A stretch of 64,000 nt of DNA from Treponemataceae bacterium (lineage in GTDB: Bacteria; Spirochaetota; Spirochaetia; Treponematales; Treponemataceae). The stretch covers positions 25,792 through 89,791 of the forward strand of contig JAKSTU010000001.1 in the NCBI GenBank assembly GCA_024402435.1, in the 5' to 3' direction. The notes beneath the pieces are model-generated. The model worked only from the letters and a program-made list of their open reading frames with translations. It did not search any database and had not been told where the DNA came from. This document shows, piece by piece, positions 1-8,955 of the stretch. The stretch's first letter is position 1; every line of letters begins with the position of its first letter. The translations under genes and the position numbers were made by a program.

Positions 1-49
1 CAGAGCGGGTTCACCCGATTTTTTACCGAAAAAGAATTGGAGGCATAAC

Positions 50-604
50 ATGTCAGAAGTACAGAACGCTTGCGAAGAACGCATGAAAAAAACAATTGCT
101 TCTCTTAAAGATGAATTAGGCACCATCAGAACAGGTCGTGCATCAACTGCCCTTTTTGACAGAGTGCGTGTAGACTATTACGGTGAAAAATCACCTCTGA
201 GTCAGGTTGCTACAATTTCTATCCCTGAAGCACGCATGGTTGTTATTCAGCCTTGGGACAAAAACCTCATAAAAGAAATTGAAAAAGGCATTTTGAGTGC
301 TGATTTGGGATTGAATCCTTCCAATGACGGAAAAGTAATCCGTATTTCAATTCCGCCGCTTACAGCAGACAGACGCAAGGAACTCTGCAAACAGGCAAAA
401 AATACTGCAGAAAACAGCCGCGTTGCTATCCGTAACATTCGCCGCGACGGTAACGATGAACTGAAAAAACTTCAGAAAGACAGTCAGATTACAGAAGATG
501 ACCTGAAACAGGGTGAAGACGCTCTTCAGAAATCAACTGATTCTTATATTCAGGAAATCAACAAGATTCTTGAAGCAAAAGAAAAAGAAATCATGGAAGG
601 CTGA
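50..604 (+). CDS. frr: Ribosome recycling factor
   Basis: The 184-residue product is a full-length ribosome recycling factor, which splits post-termination ribosomes together with EF-G in the cytoplasm. Family hallmarks are the N-terminal helix leading into LGTIRTGRAS (about residues 23-32), the segment IPPLTADRRKEL (about 101-112), and the long charged C-terminal helix. The start is set by a GGAGG six bases upstream of the ATG. The stop overlaps the uppS start region, so the two are probably translationally coupled. It opens a plus-strand block frr-uppS-cdsA-dxr-rseP that is common in bacteria. Nothing is odd about it. Confidence 0.98.
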   Translation: MSEVQNACEERMKKTIASLKDELGTIRTGRASTALFDRVRVDYYGEKSPLSQVATISIPEARMVVIQPWDKNLIKEIEKGILSADLGLNPSNDGKVIRISIPPLTADRRKELCKQAKNTAENSRVAIRNIRRDGNDELKKLQKDSQITEDDLKQGEDALQKSTDSYIQEINKILEAKEKEIMEG

Positions 605-1311
605 TGCCAGACTTGAATGATAAACCGACCGTACCTGTTCATGTGGGAATCATTATGGACGGGAACGGGCGATGGGCTCAACAACAGGGTTTTCCCAGAA
701 CACAAGGTCACAAAGTCGGTGCAGAAGTTGCAAAAAAGATTATTCTGCGTGCCAGAGATTTGGGTGTAAAGTATCTTACGTTGTATACTTTTTCAACGGA
801 AAACTGGTCCAGGCCGAAAGCTGAAGTTGACTTCATCATGAATCTGCTGAGTTTTCATCTGAAGACTGAGCGGGATTTTTACACAAACAACGGAATACGC
901 CTTTTGCATTTGGGTGATATTTCGAGACTTTCAAAGGATTTGCAGCATCAGATTAATGCGGCAGTCGATGAAAGTAAAAACAATGACAAAATCAACCTTG
1001 TTTTTGCAATCAATCATGGCGGCAGAGACGAGTTGATTAGAACAATTAATAAAATCAAAGCAGATTCTTCTTCCGAAAACATTACCGAAGAAAGTTTGAG
1101 AGGATACCTGGATCTGCCGGAAGTTCCGGATGCTGATCTGATTATCAGAACCGGCGGAGAACAAAGGTTAAGCAATTTCCTGCTTTGGCATTCTGCTTAT
1201 GCTGAACTTGAATTTTCAGATAAATTATGGCCGGATTATACTCCGGATGATTTTGAACATAATATACAATCTTTCGCTGCAAGAAACAGACGTTTCGGCG
1301 GTGTAAAATAA
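604..1311 (+). CDS. uppS: Isoprenyl transferase (undecaprenyl diphosphate synthase)
   Basis: This 235-residue cis-prenyltransferase condenses IPP units onto farnesyl diphosphate to make the C55 carrier lipid for peptidoglycan and other envelope polymers. The substrate-binding motif IIMDGNGRWA (about residues 16-25) holds the catalytic Asp. TFSTENWSRP (about 62-71) and the C-terminal GGEQRLSNFLLWHSAYAE are also typical. The C-terminal motif reads RTGGEQR, where RTSGEQR is commoner, a conservative variation. The ATG shares its first base with the frr stop codon. Together with dxr and cdsA downstream it forms an isoprenoid/phospholipid precursor run. Confidence 0.97.
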   Translation: MPDLNDKPTVPVHVGIIMDGNGRWAQQQGFPRTQGHKVGAEVAKKIILRARDLGVKYLTLYTFSTENWSRPKAEVDFIMNLLSFHLKTERDFYTNNGIRLLHLGDISRLSKDLQHQINAAVDESKNNDKINLVFAINHGGRDELIRTINKIKADSSSENITEESLRGYLDLPEVPDADLIIRTGGEQRLSNFLLWHSAYAELEFSDKLWPDYTPDDFEHNIQSFAARNRRFGGVK

Positions 1312-1325
1312 AGAAAAAGGTTTTT

Positions 1326-2186
1326 ATGGGAAAGACAGTACAACGTTTATTGGTTTTCTTTATCGGATTGCCCGCGGTTGTAGCTTTGGCGTTCATAAAA
1401 GTTAACAATCACCTTCCTCTGAATATTGCAGTCTTTATAGTCAATATTTTGGCTGTTCTTGAACTGAATTCGATTCTTTCAAAAAAATTGAGTACTCAGA
1501 ACAAATGGTTTGTCGTCGTCCTTTCAGAAATCATTCCTGTTGTTACATACCTTTATATTGTTCTGAATCTTTCCTACACTGTTGTTACTCTTTCAATAAT
1601 CACAGTTGTTTTTCTTTCTCTGATTGCAGAACTTTTTTTCTACAAGAAGGATTCTTCCGGTTCGCCGGATTTTTCCCGCTGCATTGAAAACTATGTTTCC
1701 ACTGCTTTTACACTTTTTTATTGCGGTTATCTGATTTCCTACATTACAAGAATGACTTCTTGGGAACATTCAGATGCGGCCATTGCTTTGTTTTTCCTGA
1801 TGGTATTCGGCTGCGACTCCATAGCCTGGCTTTTCGGTATTCTTTTGGGAAAGAGCACCCGCGGTTTTGTGAAAGTTAGCCCGAACAAGAGTCTTGTAGG
1901 TTTTTTGGGCGGATTGGTCGGTTCTGTAAGTGCAGGTTTTCTTGGCAGACTTTTTGTTCCCTTTTTGCGGGAACAGCCCTTGTATCTTATCGTAATTCTT
2001 GGTCTTGCAACCGGAATTGCATCCATTATCGGTGATCTTGTTGAATCTGCATTCAAACGCTCAGCGCAGGTAAAAGATTCCGGAACCATTATTCCCGGTC
2101 GTGGCGGAATTTTGGACTCAATAGATTCTATACTTTTTACGGCACCGATTTATCACCTGCTTTGTTCTCTGTTTTTCGGACTATAG
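1326..2186 (+). CDS. cdsA: Phosphatidate cytidylyltransferase
   Basis: The 286-residue integral membrane protein has the layout of CdsA, which makes CDP-diacylglycerol from CTP and phosphatidic acid, the branch point for phospholipids. It shows about seven or eight hydrophobic helices. The CDP-alcohol signature lies at the C-terminus as KDSGTIIPGRGGILDSIDS (about residues 249-267), and an upstream SPNKSLVGFLGG segment is also typical. It starts 14 bases after uppS with AAAGG upstream, and dxr follows after 9 bases, so it is inside the same operon. Confidence 0.96.
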   Translation: MGKTVQRLLVFFIGLPAVVALAFIKVNNHLPLNIAVFIVNILAVLELNSILSKKLSTQNKWFVVVLSEIIPVVTYLYIVLNLSYTVVTLSIITVVFLSLIAELFFYKKDSSGSPDFSRCIENYVSTAFTLFYCGYLISYITRMTSWEHSDAAIALFFLMVFGCDSIAWLFGILLGKSTRGFVKVSPNKSLVGFLGGLVGSVSAGFLGRLFVPFLREQPLYLIVILGLATGIASIIGDLVESAFKRSAQVKDSGTIIPGRGGILDSIDSILFTAPIYHLLCSLFFGL

Positions 2187-2195
2187 GATAAAGCC

Positions 2196-3329
2196 ATGAA
2201 AAAACGTGTTCTCGTCCTTGGGTGCACTGGTTCAATCGGCACAAGCACATTAAAGATCATCAAAGAATTTCCTGATTTGTTTGAAGTTGCCGGTTTGACT
2301 GCACATACAAATGCAGACAAACTTTCTGAAATTGCAAGGGAATTCAACTGTTCAAAAACTTTTCTGACAGGTTCAGGAAAAAAAAGCGGAACTTCTTTTG
2401 ATTTTCCGGAACTTGCTGACTTTATTTCTTCCTGCGGAGCCACAATTGCAGTAAATGGAATTGCAGGCAGTGCAGGTCTTCTGCCTTCTGTTTATGTTCT
2501 TGAAAACGGAATTGATCTGGCTCTTGCAAACAAAGAAACTGTTGTAATGGCTTGGGATTTGATCAAAGATCTTGCTGCCAGACACAACGCAAAAATTCTT
2601 CCTGTTGATTCTGAACATTCTGCTGTTTTTACACTTCTGGAACATTATGGAAAAAAAGCTCTTGATTCAATTGTTTTGACAGCCTCAGGCGGTCCTTTCA
2701 GACTTTTTTCCAAAGAACAGCTCAAAGAAGTCAAAGTTGAAGATGCCCTTAAACATCCCACCTGGAACATGGGCGCAAAAATCACCATTGACAGTGCAAC
2801 TTTGGCCAACAAAGGGCTGGAAGTAATTGAGGCCACCAGACTTTTTGATGTTCCGCCCTCAAAAGTTTTTGTTTCAGTCCATTGTCAGAGTCTGGTCCAT
2901 TCACTTATTAGAACAAAAGACGGTGCCCTTTATGCCCAAATTTCAAAACCTGACATGAGGCACCCTATTCTTCAGGCAATGACATGGCCTGACTTTTACG
3001 AAAACAGCCTGGAAGAGCTTGATTTGTCTGCCTTTGCACCGGATTCACCGTTAACAATGACTTTTGCAAAAGCAGATACAGACAAATTCCCCATGTTGGC
3101 TTTGGCATATCAGGCTGCCGATTCAAAACCTTCTGCAACAATCTGCTACAATGCGGCCAATGAAACAGCTGTTTCAGCATTCGCTTCCCATAAAATCGGG
3201 TTTTATGACATTTCGAACCTTACGGAAAAAGTTTTGTCCAATCATCACGGATTCATCCCCTCTTCCTTTGAAGCCGTCTTTGACTGTGATAAAGAAGCTC
3301 ACATTTATTCTCAGGAGCTTTTGCAGTAA
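2196..3329 (+). CDS. dxr: 1-deoxy-D-xylulose 5-phosphate reductoisomerase
   Basis: Dxr converts DXP to MEP with NADPH, the committed step of the MEP isoprenoid pathway. The 377-residue product carries the Rossmann motif LGCTGSIGTSTL near the N-terminus, then ANKETVV, the metal/substrate motif PVDSEHSAVF, ASGGPFR, and NMGAKITIDSATLANKGLE. These are all the conserved blocks. The next step genes are elsewhere in this window (ispG near 34 kb, dxs near 60 kb), so the pathway is dispersed. It overlaps rseP by one base at the stop/start. Confidence 0.98.
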   Translation: MKKRVLVLGCTGSIGTSTLKIIKEFPDLFEVAGLTAHTNADKLSEIAREFNCSKTFLTGSGKKSGTSFDFPELADFISSCGATIAVNGIAGSAGLLPSVYVLENGIDLALANKETVVMAWDLIKDLAARHNAKILPVDSEHSAVFTLLEHYGKKALDSIVLTASGGPFRLFSKEQLKEVKVEDALKHPTWNMGAKITIDSATLANKGLEVIEATRLFDVPPSKVFVSVHCQSLVHSLIRTKDGALYAQISKPDMRHPILQAMTWPDFYENSLEELDLSAFAPDSPLTMTFAKADTDKFPMLALAYQAADSKPSATICYNAANETAVSAFASHKIGFYDISNLTEKVLSNHHGFIPSSFEAVFDCDKEAHIYSQELLQ

Positions 3330-4678
3330 TGGTTTTTGTATACGGCATAATCGGTCTTGGAATCATTGTTATTGTCCATGAATTCGGACATTTTATCGCG
3401 GCAAAGGCTTTCGGCGTAAAAGTTGAATCTTTCTCCGTCGGCATGGGGCCTGTACTTCTCCACAAAACTTTCAAAGGAACAGATTACCGTCTTTCACTTA
3501 TTCCGTTGGGCGGCTATTGCGGCATGAAAGGCGAAGACGCGTTCCAGAAGGCAGTCGAATCCAACGCTTCTGAAATGCAGGACGATCCAGACGGTTTTTA
3601 CGGTGTTCATCCCCTTAAACGGGCAACAATTGCTTTTGGAGGTCCTTTTTTCAATGTAATTTTCGCTGTGATTGCCTACACCATAATTTCCATGATCGGC
3701 TACACTTATTACACATCCGGCAATCAGGTAGTCCTTGCTTCCGAACTTTATCCCGATTCATGCACAATTGCAGAAGCTGCCGGTTTGGCAACAGGTGACA
3801 GAATCATTTCCATCAACGGAAAACCTACACCATATTTTTCTGACATTTCTGAAGCTGTTTCGTTGAATGCCAAGGAAAACATTTCAGTGGAAGTTCAGCG
3901 CAATGGACAGATTCTTCATTTTTCATTGGTGCCGGAAATGGAAACATCAACTGGTGCCGGAAAAATCGGAATTACAAACTGGATCGATCCATATATTTTT
4001 GACGTAGAACCGGGCTCTCCAGCAGAAAAAGCCGGTTTGTCCGCAGGGGATCTGATTCTGGAAATCAACGGAAACATAATTCTCAATTCTGTTGATGTTC
4101 AGAAAAACACCCGTTTTTCACCAAGAGTTAAAATTTCAGTAGAACGTAACGGACAAGTTGTCACAAAAGAATTTGATACTTCGTTGAATGCTGAAACCGG
4201 TACGTATTCTTTGGGAATTTCCTTCGGACTCACACCGGTTCAGACAAATGTCTACAGTTTTTTCCCTGCAATATGGCAAGGAATCAAGGAAACTGCAAAT
4301 CTCATCGGAATGACTTTCAAAAGTTTGGGATTGCTTTTTAAGGGTGTTGATGTGTCAAATGCGGTGTCCGGCCCGATTCGCATTACAAAAATGCTTGGGG
4401 ACACTGCAGAAGCCGGTTTTTCTGCAGGTTTCTCTGTGGGGCTGATTTCCGTGCTGCAGCTGCTTTCACTGATAAGCATTTCCCTTTTCATCATGAACTT
4501 GCTTCCTATACCGATTTTGGACGGCGGTTTGATTCTTTTTGCATTGATTCAATGGATAAGGAAAAAACAGATCCGGCCAAACGTTCTTTATAAAATTCAA
4601 TTTGTTGGAATCGGAATAATCGCTCTGATATTCGTATTTGCTTTTGTTGGCGATATCCGATATCTTTTTACTAAGTGA
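3329..4678 (+). CDS. rseP: Site-2 intramembrane metalloprotease, RseP type
   Basis: The protein is a 449-residue M50 zinc protease that cleaves membrane proteins within the bilayer, usually as the second cut in anti-sigma-factor or signal-peptide processing. The zinc motif HEFGH is at residues 17-21 in the first membrane helix. Two PDZ-like domains follow (about 115-195 and 215-295), and the second metal-ligand motif PIPILDGG is near residue 397. Like many family members it sits directly after dxr, overlapping by one base. No partner anti-sigma gene is seen nearby, so its substrate here is unknown. Confidence 0.95.
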   Translation: MVFVYGIIGLGIIVIVHEFGHFIAAKAFGVKVESFSVGMGPVLLHKTFKGTDYRLSLIPLGGYCGMKGEDAFQKAVESNASEMQDDPDGFYGVHPLKRATIAFGGPFFNVIFAVIAYTIISMIGYTYYTSGNQVVLASELYPDSCTIAEAAGLATGDRIISINGKPTPYFSDISEAVSLNAKENISVEVQRNGQILHFSLVPEMETSTGAGKIGITNWIDPYIFDVEPGSPAEKAGLSAGDLILEINGNIILNSVDVQKNTRFSPRVKISVERNGQVVTKEFDTSLNAETGTYSLGISFGLTPVQTNVYSFFPAIWQGIKETANLIGMTFKSLGLLFKGVDVSNAVSGPIRITKMLGDTAEAGFSAGFSVGLISVLQLLSLISISLFIMNLLPIPILDGGLILFALIQWIRKKQIRPNVLYKIQFVGIGIIALIFVFAFVGDIRYLFTK

Positions 4679-4684
4679 GGTTAT

Positions 4685-6610
4685 ATGAAAAAGATTTCCA
4701 TTGTAATTCTGTTTATTTGCTTCGTTTCATTCAATCTGATGGCTGCCGCCGCCCAATTTACAACACAACCTCATGAAAATGCCGTCAATGACATCGTTCT
4801 TTTTGGGGACTACATTTACACAGCGGGAGATGACGGTTTCATAATCCGGTGGCAGAAAATTCAGGACGAAGAAAGCGGCACTTTTTATTACACAGGTGAA
4901 CATTACCAGTTTTCCGACATGGAAATCAAAAAAATTGCACTCAGTCCCGACGGTGAAAACATAGCGATTTATGAAACTGACGGTTATGCGGTCAACCGTG
5001 TTTCAATTTGGAACTGGGCAAGCAAAACCCGTGTTCTGGCAAGACGTGTAACAAACACGGTTTCTTCCATTGCATATTCTGCAAAAGGCACATATCTGCT
5101 CATCGGCGTAAACTCTACAGAAGGAATTATTTTCCTGAATCTTTCAAACGGAAAAACAGTTCGTAAACTTCAGGACACTCCCAGTATGGTTTCTTTTACA
5201 ATGACAAGCGAAACCGAAAATACTTGCGTAATGTATTCTTCTTTGGGAGATCTCCTCTACTCAAACATGGTAACAACAGACATAAAAGCCGAACTGAGTG
5301 TCACTTCCAATCTGCAGCAGACTTTGCTTTTCAACAATGACCTTATGTTTGCCGGCTACAAAGACGGATATATCTATATTTTTCAGAGTGTTACAGGAAC
5401 CCAGCTTGCAAAAATCAAGGCTTCATCACCGCTTTTCGCAAGCGGAAGAGAGGATTATTACCTCTATTATATTGAACAGAACGGAAAAAACTGCAGTCTT
5501 AAAATGATTCAGACATCCGGAAACACTGTTTTCATCAATCCGGTGATTGTAAAAGATTTTACAACTTCAGGTGAATCACCTGTAACTTCGGTGGTAAAGA
5601 AAGGAACACAACTCTTTGTAGGCTGCAAAAACGGATCCGTACAGAATCTCAGTTCTCAGGCTCAAATCGAGAAAACTGTCTGTTCATCAATTTCACAGAT
5701 GCAATACAAATCCGTTCTGGACATAGAATCTTATGACGGTCAATTCTACGTTCTTACGGACTCTTCTCTTTTCATAACAGATTATACGGACGAAAGTTCG
5801 ATTCTTCTTGCAAATCCCGGTTATAACAACATTCTGGTTCTCAACGAAAAAACATTGCTTTTCTGGTCAAAAGATTCAACAAAAGCCATCCAGAAGGCAA
5901 CAAAACGTGACAACGGAACCTGGAGAACTGAAAATCTTTATTCCCCCGGGTCAACTCTCCAAAGTTTGCATTATCAGAATGACAGACTTGTAATTGTTGA
6001 AGGTTCAAGTACGGTACGGCTTTTTGATTTCTCCAGCAACAAGGCAAAAACTGTTTATTCAGGTACAGGTATTCAGGATGCGCTTCTTTTGAACCAGAAC
6101 GATTTGTATGTTGCAAAGTCTGCAGCTTCTACACCAAAGGCTGCCTTGGTAAAAGTCAATACTCAAACTCTGGAAACACTCCCCATTGATATTTCTGCAG
6201 AAGTTGCATTCTCTCTTTCACCCAATACAAGCAACAGCAATCTTTTTTACGGTGTCTGCGTTTTCTCCGGTGATTCACAAAAAACGGATGTTTTCTCATA
6301 CAATGTTTCAACAAAGAAATATTCAACTCTTATGTCCTGGGGAGACGAAGATACACAGGCCTTTACCTGGTATTCAAACGGCAAAATCTATACGAATATT
6401 GCCAAAAGCCAGATTCGTTCCGTAAACACATCAAGCAAGCAGCAGATTACATATACACGATTTTCTTCAATTCCAAAGAAAATTGCCGGAAATAAAACTT
6501 ACATTCTTGTTCTTAACAGGGACGGAAGCATATCCTGGTACAGTGCAAGCACCAACAGGCATTATGCAAACTGGCAGGTTTCAATGGACAACAAACTTGT
6601 AGAGGAATAA
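4685..6610 (+). CDS. Secreted WD40-like beta-propeller protein
   Basis: The 641-residue protein begins with a clear Sec signal peptide (KK followed by a hydrophobic run ending near AAAAQ, about residue 23). The rest contains repeated beta-rich units of WD40 type, for instance VNDIVLFGDYIYTAGDDGF near residues 34-52 and further GxxDGxxxxW-like turns. It is therefore probably a periplasmic or surface propeller. No enzyme motif was recognised. It lies 6 bases after rseP and is probably the last gene of the operon. An 11-bp inverted repeat follows at its 3' side. Function unknown. Confidence 0.7.
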   Translation: MKKISIVILFICFVSFNLMAAAAQFTTQPHENAVNDIVLFGDYIYTAGDDGFIIRWQKIQDEESGTFYYTGEHYQFSDMEIKKIALSPDGENIAIYETDGYAVNRVSIWNWASKTRVLARRVTNTVSSIAYSAKGTYLLIGVNSTEGIIFLNLSNGKTVRKLQDTPSMVSFTMTSETENTCVMYSSLGDLLYSNMVTTDIKAELSVTSNLQQTLLFNNDLMFAGYKDGYIYIFQSVTGTQLAKIKASSPLFASGREDYYLYYIEQNGKNCSLKMIQTSGNTVFINPVIVKDFTTSGESPVTSVVKKGTQLFVGCKNGSVQNLSSQAQIEKTVCSSISQMQYKSVLDIESYDGQFYVLTDSSLFITDYTDESSILLANPGYNNILVLNEKTLLFWSKDSTKAIQKATKRDNGTWRTENLYSPGSTLQSLHYQNDRLVIVEGSSTVRLFDFSSNKAKTVYSGTGIQDALLLNQNDLYVAKSAASTPKAALVKVNTQTLETLPIDISAEVAFSLSPNTSNSNLFYGVCVFSGDSQKTDVFSYNVSTKKYSTLMSWGDEDTQAFTWYSNGKIYTNIAKSQIRSVNTSSKQQITYTRFSSIPKKIAGNKTYILVLNRDGSISWYSASTNRHYANWQVSMDNKLVEE

Positions 6611-6616
6611 GGAAAT

Positions 6617-6652
6617 GAAAGGAAAGGAGAAACTTTAATCACCTTTCCTTTC
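6617..6652. terminator. Perfect 11-bp inverted repeat between convergent genes
   Basis: GAAAGGAAAGG (6617-6627) pairs perfectly with CCTTTCCTTTC (6642-6652) across a 14-base loop. It lies between the 3' end of the propeller gene (+) and dnaB (-), and the dnaB stop codon falls in the loop. There is no strong T-tract on either side, so it may be a bidirectional transcription end or an mRNA 3'-end stabiliser. Its role is inferred from position only. Confidence 0.45.
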
Positions 6653-7969
6653 GGAAGCGTTTTCGAACTTTGTATAAGAAGGCAGGAAAACCAAATCCAC
6701 AGGACCGATCGGACCGTTACGCTGTTTAGCAACGATAAGCTGAGTATCAATTGCCATGGCAAGACCGTCGCTGTCTTTTGTGGTATCACGTTCGCGATGC
6801 AGAAACATGATTATATCAGCGTCCTGCTCAATTGAACCGGACTCCCGCAAATCAGCAAGCGTAGGTGCGCGTCCTTCTGAGTCACGTTTAACCTGGGACA
6901 AAACAACTACAGGAATTTCAAGCTCACGGGCAAGGCTCTTAAGAGAGCGGGAAATTTCTGCAATCTGTTCATGCCGGGGAATCATTGTATTTTCGGACTG
7001 AATAAGGGTTATATAATCAATAAAAATAATTTCAACTTTGTATTGCAGACGGAACCTGCGTGCCATAGCACGAAGATCCAAAAGTTTCATGTTCGGAGTA
7101 TCAACAAGATACAGAGGAGAATCATAAATGCGACCGGCAGCATTCTGAATTTTCTGCAATTCATCCATTTTCAGGCGACCGGCCCGGAGTTTTTCAGAAG
7201 GAACCCTCGCCTCCTGAGCAAACAAACGCAGCATAAGCTGTTTGTCTGACATTTCCAAAGAGAAAAAAGCAGTTGGAATGTGTTTCTCGATTGCAGTATA
7301 TTGAGCCATTGAAAGTGCCAATGCTGTCTTTCCCATAGAAGGTCTGGCACCGACAATAATAAGTTCTGCCGGATGAAAACCTGAAGTCATGCTGTCAAGG
7401 CTGGTAAAACCACTTGGAATACCATTAAGGTCACTTTTGTCATTGCACAGCTTCTGAATCATTTCCAGCGTCTGGCTGACTTCTTCATCCATTGTCTTAA
7501 TGCCTTGAGTCTGTTTACTGTCTGTAAGCTCAAAGATTTTCTGCTGAGCTGATTCAAGAACAGCACGGCTTTCAATTGTTTCATCATGAGCACTGCTTAC
7601 AATGGAGGAAGAAACTTTTATCAGTTCGCGACGAATAAAATGATCAAAAACAATCTTAGCGTAATACTCAACGTTTGCACTGGTAGGTACTGTATCAATA
7701 AGGGAAGAAAGATAAACTGATCCGCCGGCTGCTTCCAACTGTCCGCTCGACCTCAGTTCATCCTGAATAGTTAGCAAATCTCCATGAATTCCTTTGTTGA
7801 ACAAAGAAAGAATTGCTTCAAATATTTTCTGATTTTGAAATGAATAAAAACGGTCGGGACGCAAATATGGCAAAACTTCACCAACTGCATCCCAATCCAA
7901 CAATAAGGCTCCCAATGTCGCCTGCTCTGCATCCAGATTATGCGGGGGAACCTTATCTTTTAAGGACAT
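6635..7969 (-). CDS. dnaB: Replicative DNA helicase
   Basis: DnaB is the hexameric helicase that unwinds DNA at the fork and binds DnaG primase. The 444-residue product starts with VPPHNLDAEQATLGALLLD, typical of the N-terminal collar domain. The RecA-like C-terminal domain has Walker A GARPSMGKT at about residues 207-215, Walker B-region IIFIDYITLI, and VVLSQVKRD with an arginine-finger region near DLRESGSIEQDAD. No intein interrupts it. The ATG overlaps the rplI stop (TAATG), so the last two genes of the ribosomal operon are translationally coupled. Confidence 0.98.
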   Translation of the reverse strand: MSLKDKVPPHNLDAEQATLGALLLDWDAVGEVLPYLRPDRFYSFQNQKIFEAILSLFNKGIHGDLLTIQDELRSSGQLEAAGGSVYLSSLIDTVPTSANVEYYAKIVFDHFIRRELIKVSSSIVSSAHDETIESRAVLESAQQKIFELTDSKQTQGIKTMDEEVSQTLEMIQKLCNDKSDLNGIPSGFTSLDSMTSGFHPAELIIVGARPSMGKTALALSMAQYTAIEKHIPTAFFSLEMSDKQLMLRLFAQEARVPSEKLRAGRLKMDELQKIQNAAGRIYDSPLYLVDTPNMKLLDLRAMARRFRLQYKVEIIFIDYITLIQSENTMIPRHEQIAEISRSLKSLARELEIPVVVLSQVKRDSEGRAPTLADLRESGSIEQDADIIMFLHRERDTTKDSDGLAMAIDTQLIVAKQRNGPIGPVDLVFLPSYTKFENASERKGD

Positions 7970-8481
7970 TATTCTGCCTTTTCTTCTGCAGGAGCTTCAG
8001 CTTCGGGAGCAGCTTCTTCAGGTTTACCAACTTCGTCCTGATTTTTTACTTCTACAGCAATTGTTGCAACAGAAGCTTCGTACAGGCGTACAGTTACAGT
8101 ATATTTACCCAGGTTTTTGATTGTTGCACCGGGAACATCAATACGTTTGCGCTCAACTTCAAAGCCTTCTTTTGCAAGAGCTTCGGCAATTGTGATGTTT
8201 GTAACAGCACCATAAAGTTTTCCGTTTGCGCCAGCGGGCATAGGAATAACCAGATTAAGAGCATCCAGTTTCTCTTTGAGAGAAGCAGAATCCTTGCGTT
8301 TCTGAGCTTTGCGTGCTTCAATTTCTTCTTTTTTGCTTTCAAAGTAAGCAACAGTAAGATCATTGTAAGGCAGAGCCAAATTGCGAGGGAACAGGTAGTT
8401 ACGAGCATAACCGTTAGCTACGATTTTTACGTCACCTTCTTCACCAAGGTGTTTAACATCTGAATTAAGAATAACTTTCAT
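7969..8481 (-). CDS. rplI: 50S ribosomal protein L9
   Basis: The product (170 residues) opens with MKVILNSDVKHLGEEGDVKIVANGYARNYLFP, the classic bL9 N-terminal domain, followed by a connecting helix and C-terminal rRNA-binding domain. The reading frame extends upstream to a TTG at 8493, but the ATG at 8481 has GGAG seven bases before it and matches the family start. The C-terminus carries an extra low-complexity Ala/Glu tail of about 22 residues beyond the usual bL9 end. The gene lies in rpsF-ssb-rpsR-rplI-dnaB, separated from rpsR by a hairpin-rich 147-bp gap. Confidence 0.97.
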   Translation of the reverse strand: MKVILNSDVKHLGEEGDVKIVANGYARNYLFPRNLALPYNDLTVAYFESKKEEIEARKAQKRKDSASLKEKLDALNLVIPMPAGANGKLYGAVTNITIAEALAKEGFEVERKRIDVPGATIKNLGKYTVTVRLYEASVATIAVEVKNQDEVGKPEEAAPEAEAPAEEKAE

Positions 8482-8545
8482 TTCGAACTCCAATCTTAGG
8501 AAAAACCTAATAGTTTCAATCTGCTTCGGAGTATGAAACAGACTT

Positions 8546-8609
8546 GAGGTTCCAGAAGAACCTCGACTGAAAAATCAGTCCCTTTGCCGCAAAAACAAAA
8601 TCGCGGCAA
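8546..8609 (-). promoter_or_regulatory. Three consecutive hairpins in the rpsR-rplI gap
   Basis: In the intergenic RNA upstream of rplI I see three perfect stems: GCGGCAA/TTGCCGC (8584-8609, 12-base loop), GACTGA/TCAGTC (8565-8580) and GAGGTTC/GAACCTC (8546-8564). None is followed by a T-tract, so they do not look like simple terminators. They could be processing sites, an mRNA stabiliser, or a leader controlling L9 and DnaB translation. The function is unknown. Confidence 0.5.
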
Positions 8610-8628
8610 TTGATCAATCAAGTATCAA

Positions 8629-8940
8629 TCAGTCAGCAACGAAAGGAAGCAGACAAATTGCACGTGCGCGTTTGATTTCAAGTGAAAGGCGGCGCTGGTG
8701 TTTTGCACAAGTTCCTGTAATGCGACGGGGAAGAATCTTTCCGCGCTCTGTTGTATAGCGGCGAAGACCATCCGGATCTTTATAATCGATTTTTGCTTTC
8801 TGTGCACAGAAGCGGCAAACCTTTTTGCGGAAGAAAGTTTTTCCCTTTCCGCGAGCTGAACGCTCATCTGCGTCACGGATAACATCCTGCATCTGAACAT
8901 CAGGTGTTGTGTCAATATTTTTTGTTACTTCGTCTGACAT
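8629..8940 (-). CDS. rpsR: 30S ribosomal protein S18
   Basis: This 103-residue bS18 is longer than the usual 75-80 residues because of an N-terminal extension rich in acidic residues. The core begins at [20 protein letters not shown] and ends with the conserved [27 protein letters not shown]. The Cys residues in CRFC and TCAKH match the zinc-binding (C+) form. The start ATG at 8940 is preceded by AGGAG. It sits 15 bases after ssb in the standard S6-SSB-S18 order. Confidence 0.97.
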   Translation of the reverse strand: MSDEVTKNIDTTPDVQMQDVIRDADERSARGKGKTFFRKKVCRFCAQKAKIDYKDPDGLRRYTTERGKILPRRITGTCAKHQRRLSLEIKRARAICLLPFVAD

Positions 8941-8955
8941 ACGTCATGTCTCCTA

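Noticed and set aside
4..24. Terminator-like CGGG/CCCG hairpin with T-run before frr
   Set aside because: The stem is only 4-5 bp and the upstream gene is outside the window, so it is too weak to report as a feature.
7813..8463. 216-residue Phe/Cys-rich plus-strand frame
   Set aside because: It is antisense to dnaB and rplI, both certain.
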